Shown: one piece after another, positions 12,462 through 13,872 of the stretch
Layout: the number at the start of each line of letters is the position of its first letter
Position numbering within the stretch: the stretch's first letter is position 1
Assembly: GCA_021775715.1 (NCBI GenBank)
Contig: JAJFHI010000214.1
Coordinates: 1 to 13,872 of the forward strand
Direction: 5' to 3'
From: Hyphomicrobiaceae bacterium
GTDB lineage: Bacteria > Pseudomonadota > Alphaproteobacteria > Rhizobiales > Hyphomicrobiaceae
DNA: 13,872 nucleotides
Translations under genes and position numbers: made by a program
Notes under the pieces: generated by a model
Seen by the model: the letters and a program-made list of their open reading frames with translations, nothing else
Told to the model about the DNA's origin: nothing
Database searches by the model: none

Positions 12462-13872
12462 CTAAGTTAGGAAATCTTCCGGCTTTGATTTGGTCTGAAT
12501 CTTCTCAGCCTCTTCTTCCGCGAGATAGTCCTCTGTCGTACGCACAGCAGGACGTGCGCCTTTAGTGAACGGATCGTCCTTACCCTCGGCCAAAGTTTCC
12601 ACACGGCAGCGATCGCACATCTGGATCAGGTCCAACTTACCGTCGGCTTGAAACATCGGGTGGTCTTTGAGTTCGTCCATGACTCGCTCGATTGAAGATT
12701 TGGCCCCGAACGCAGTCCCGCACCGGATGCAACAAAATGGCTCCTCCGTGTGGAGGATGTCAGGCGACAGGGCCGCTGTGGTGAAATTATATCTCGGCTC
12801 GAGCGAGATCGCGTTTTCGGGACATGTCACACGGCACAAGCCGCATTGCACACAGGCTGCTTCGGTGAACGCGACCTGCGGTTGGTCCGGATTGTCTGAC
12901 AGCGCATTGGCAGGGCACGTGCCGACACAGGCCAGACAAAGCGTGCACCGCTCCGCGTCGATCTTGATACGGCCATAAGGTGCGTCATCGGGAAGTATGA
13001 TGATGTCTTGTGGCTCGGGTGCAGCGGCGTGAAGTTTTGCCAGTAATGTGCGTGCGATCTGGCGCTTGTTACCGCTTGCTGCAAGAATTTGTGGGTTGAG
13101 GGCTGTGCGTTGCGATAGGCCGGCGAAAAATTCGCTGAGAGCATCTGGATCATTTTCGCTGATAGCTGAGACACAGCGTTCAGGAATACCAAGTGCTTTC
13201 GTAATTGTGTTGGCCAAAGTAGCTTCCGCCTCAATAGGCGCGTGTTCTTCCGCGTGTTTTGGCGACAGTAGGCAGACAACATGTTCAGCACCTGCAACAA
13301 GAGTGCCGATCAAGATTTCATGGCCTGTCTGCAGAACGGAGTTAAGCTGCACGGGCAGAACATTTGACGGTAGCCCGTCGCCGTAGCGCGCCAGCGCATC
13401 GATTAGGTCTGCGCCATGTGTTTCGTCATGTAACAACACGATTGGATGTGCGCCACCTGCGCCACGGAAAGTCGCAAGCAGGATGTCGACGCGCGCCAGG
13501 ATATCTTCCCGGCGTGGATAGGCCGACGTGACCGCGCCCGTTGGACACACTGCAGAGCACGTGCCGCAGCCAGCACACACGCCGTGGTCGATCACAACGT
13601 TATCGCCAGCCGGGCGGATCGCACCGATCGGGCAATTGTCGAGGCAGTTGGTGCAGCCGATTTTACTGTTGCGGCTGTGGGCGCAGATGTCTGCGTCGTA
13701 GGACACATAAAGTGGCTTTTCAAATTCACCAACCAAAGTGCTGAGTGTTCGCAAGGCGTCGGCAACAGCAACGGGGCTGTCCGGATCAACGCTGATGTAA
13801 CCATCACGTCGGTCGTGTCCGGTCAGCAACGGCGGATTACCGCTGAGATCCAAGATGAGATCGCACTGAGAC
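12462..13872 (-). CDS. Polyferredoxin of formate dehydrogenase clusters, 5' part beyond right edge
   Basis: The frame stays open to the right edge. The TTG at 13853-13851 could be mistaken for a start, but upstream codons give CDLILDLSG, matching the family's internal sequence, so about 469 C-terminal residues are visible. Counting from that Leu, the cysteines are C57, C67, C70, C74 (a four-cysteine group CAHSRNSKIGCTNCLDNC); C93, C96, C99, C103; C303, C306, C309, C313; and C334, C337, C340, C344, which predicts four [4Fe-4S] clusters. Between the pairs a cysteine-poor domain (about 120-290, with PIVLLHDETHG and VAGAEHVVCLL) recalls MvhD/HdrA-type delta domains. Two further CxxC pairs (C375-C378, C413-C416) may bind zinc. 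No signal peptide is visible. It is probably a cytoplasmic electron carrier; linking it to formate metabolism is inference from position and from similar clusters. Confidence 0.85.
   Translation of the reverse strand, partial: SQCDLILDLSGNPPLLTGHDRRDGYISVDPDSPVAVADALRTLSTLVGEFEKPLYVSYDADICAHSRNSKIGCTNCLDNCPIGAIRPAGDNVVIDHGVCAGCGTCSAVCPTGAVTSAYPRREDILARVDILLATFRGAGGAHPIVLLHDETHGADLIDALARYGDGLPSNVLPVQLNSVLQTGHEILIGTLVAGAEHVVCLLSPKHAEEHAPIEAEATLANTITKALGIPERCVSAISENDPDALSEFFAGLSQRTALNPQILAASGNKRQIARTLLAKLHAAAPEPQDIIILPDDAPYGRIKIDAERCTLCLACVGTCPANALSDNPDQPQVAFTEAACVQCGLCRVTCPENAISLEPRYNFTTAALSPDILHTEEPFCCIRCGTAFGAKSSIERVMDELKDHPMFQADGKLDLIQMCDRCRVETLAEGKDDPFTKGARPAVRTTEDYLAEEEAEKIQTKSKPEDFLT

Noticed and set aside
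1..13872. CRISPR arrays, tRNA or rRNA genes, insertion sequences, phage or toxin-antitoxin genes
   Set aside because: Reading both strands I found no regularly spaced repeats, no transposase or integrase motifs, and no RNA gene; base composition and codon use look uniform across the window.

Overview
The window looks like chromosomal DNA of an alphaproteobacterium, most likely a member of the Hyphomicrobiales or a close relative. The basis is protein resemblance: an FtsE/FtsX pair next to a hypoxanthine phosphoribosyltransferase and a CpdR-like single-domain response regulator, a GG-terminated MoaA, and a formate dehydrogenase (FDH) cluster with accessory genes typical of that group. Codon use is even across the window. 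I saw no insertion sequence, phage gene, tRNA, rRNA or CRISPR array.

Layout. Positions 1-1418 (minus strand) hold ftsX, cut by the left edge, and ftsE, with overlapping reading frames. After a 350-base divergent spacer, hpt (TTG start) and a response regulator run rightwards to 2754. moaA is convergent to them (2782-3822, minus) and is divergent from the FDH operon across a 292-base spacer. From 4115 to 11975 one tightly packed plus-strand operon encodes: a TorD-family chaperone, a small Tat-signal protein, the catalytic FDH subunit (cysteine form, Tat-exported), the four-cluster [4Fe-4S] subunit, the cytochrome b subunit, a 41-residue membrane peptide, a biotin/lipoate-ligase-like protein lacking the catalytic lysine, and a conserved protein of unknown function (DUF6352-like). 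On the opposite strand to the right are a small membrane or secreted peptide with a terminator behind it, and a large polyferredoxin cut by the right edge.

How the genes work together. MoaA starts molybdopterin synthesis. The TorD-like chaperone probably guards the FDH catalytic subunit until cofactor insertion and Tat export. The FdhA/FdhB/FdhC proteins form a periplasm-facing, membrane-anchored formate:quinone oxidoreductase. The ligase-like protein, the DUF6352-like protein, the 41-residue peptide and the polyferredoxin recur, as far as I recall, with this kind of FDH but have no established role. They are the least understood part of the window. Two RNA hairpins lie between the small Tat gene and fdhA, the second directly abutting the fdhA ribosome binding site, which suggests post-transcriptional control of subunit ratio.

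I see no clearly novel system. The best candidate for undescribed biology is the FDH accessory module at 10047-11975 together with the polyferredoxin.
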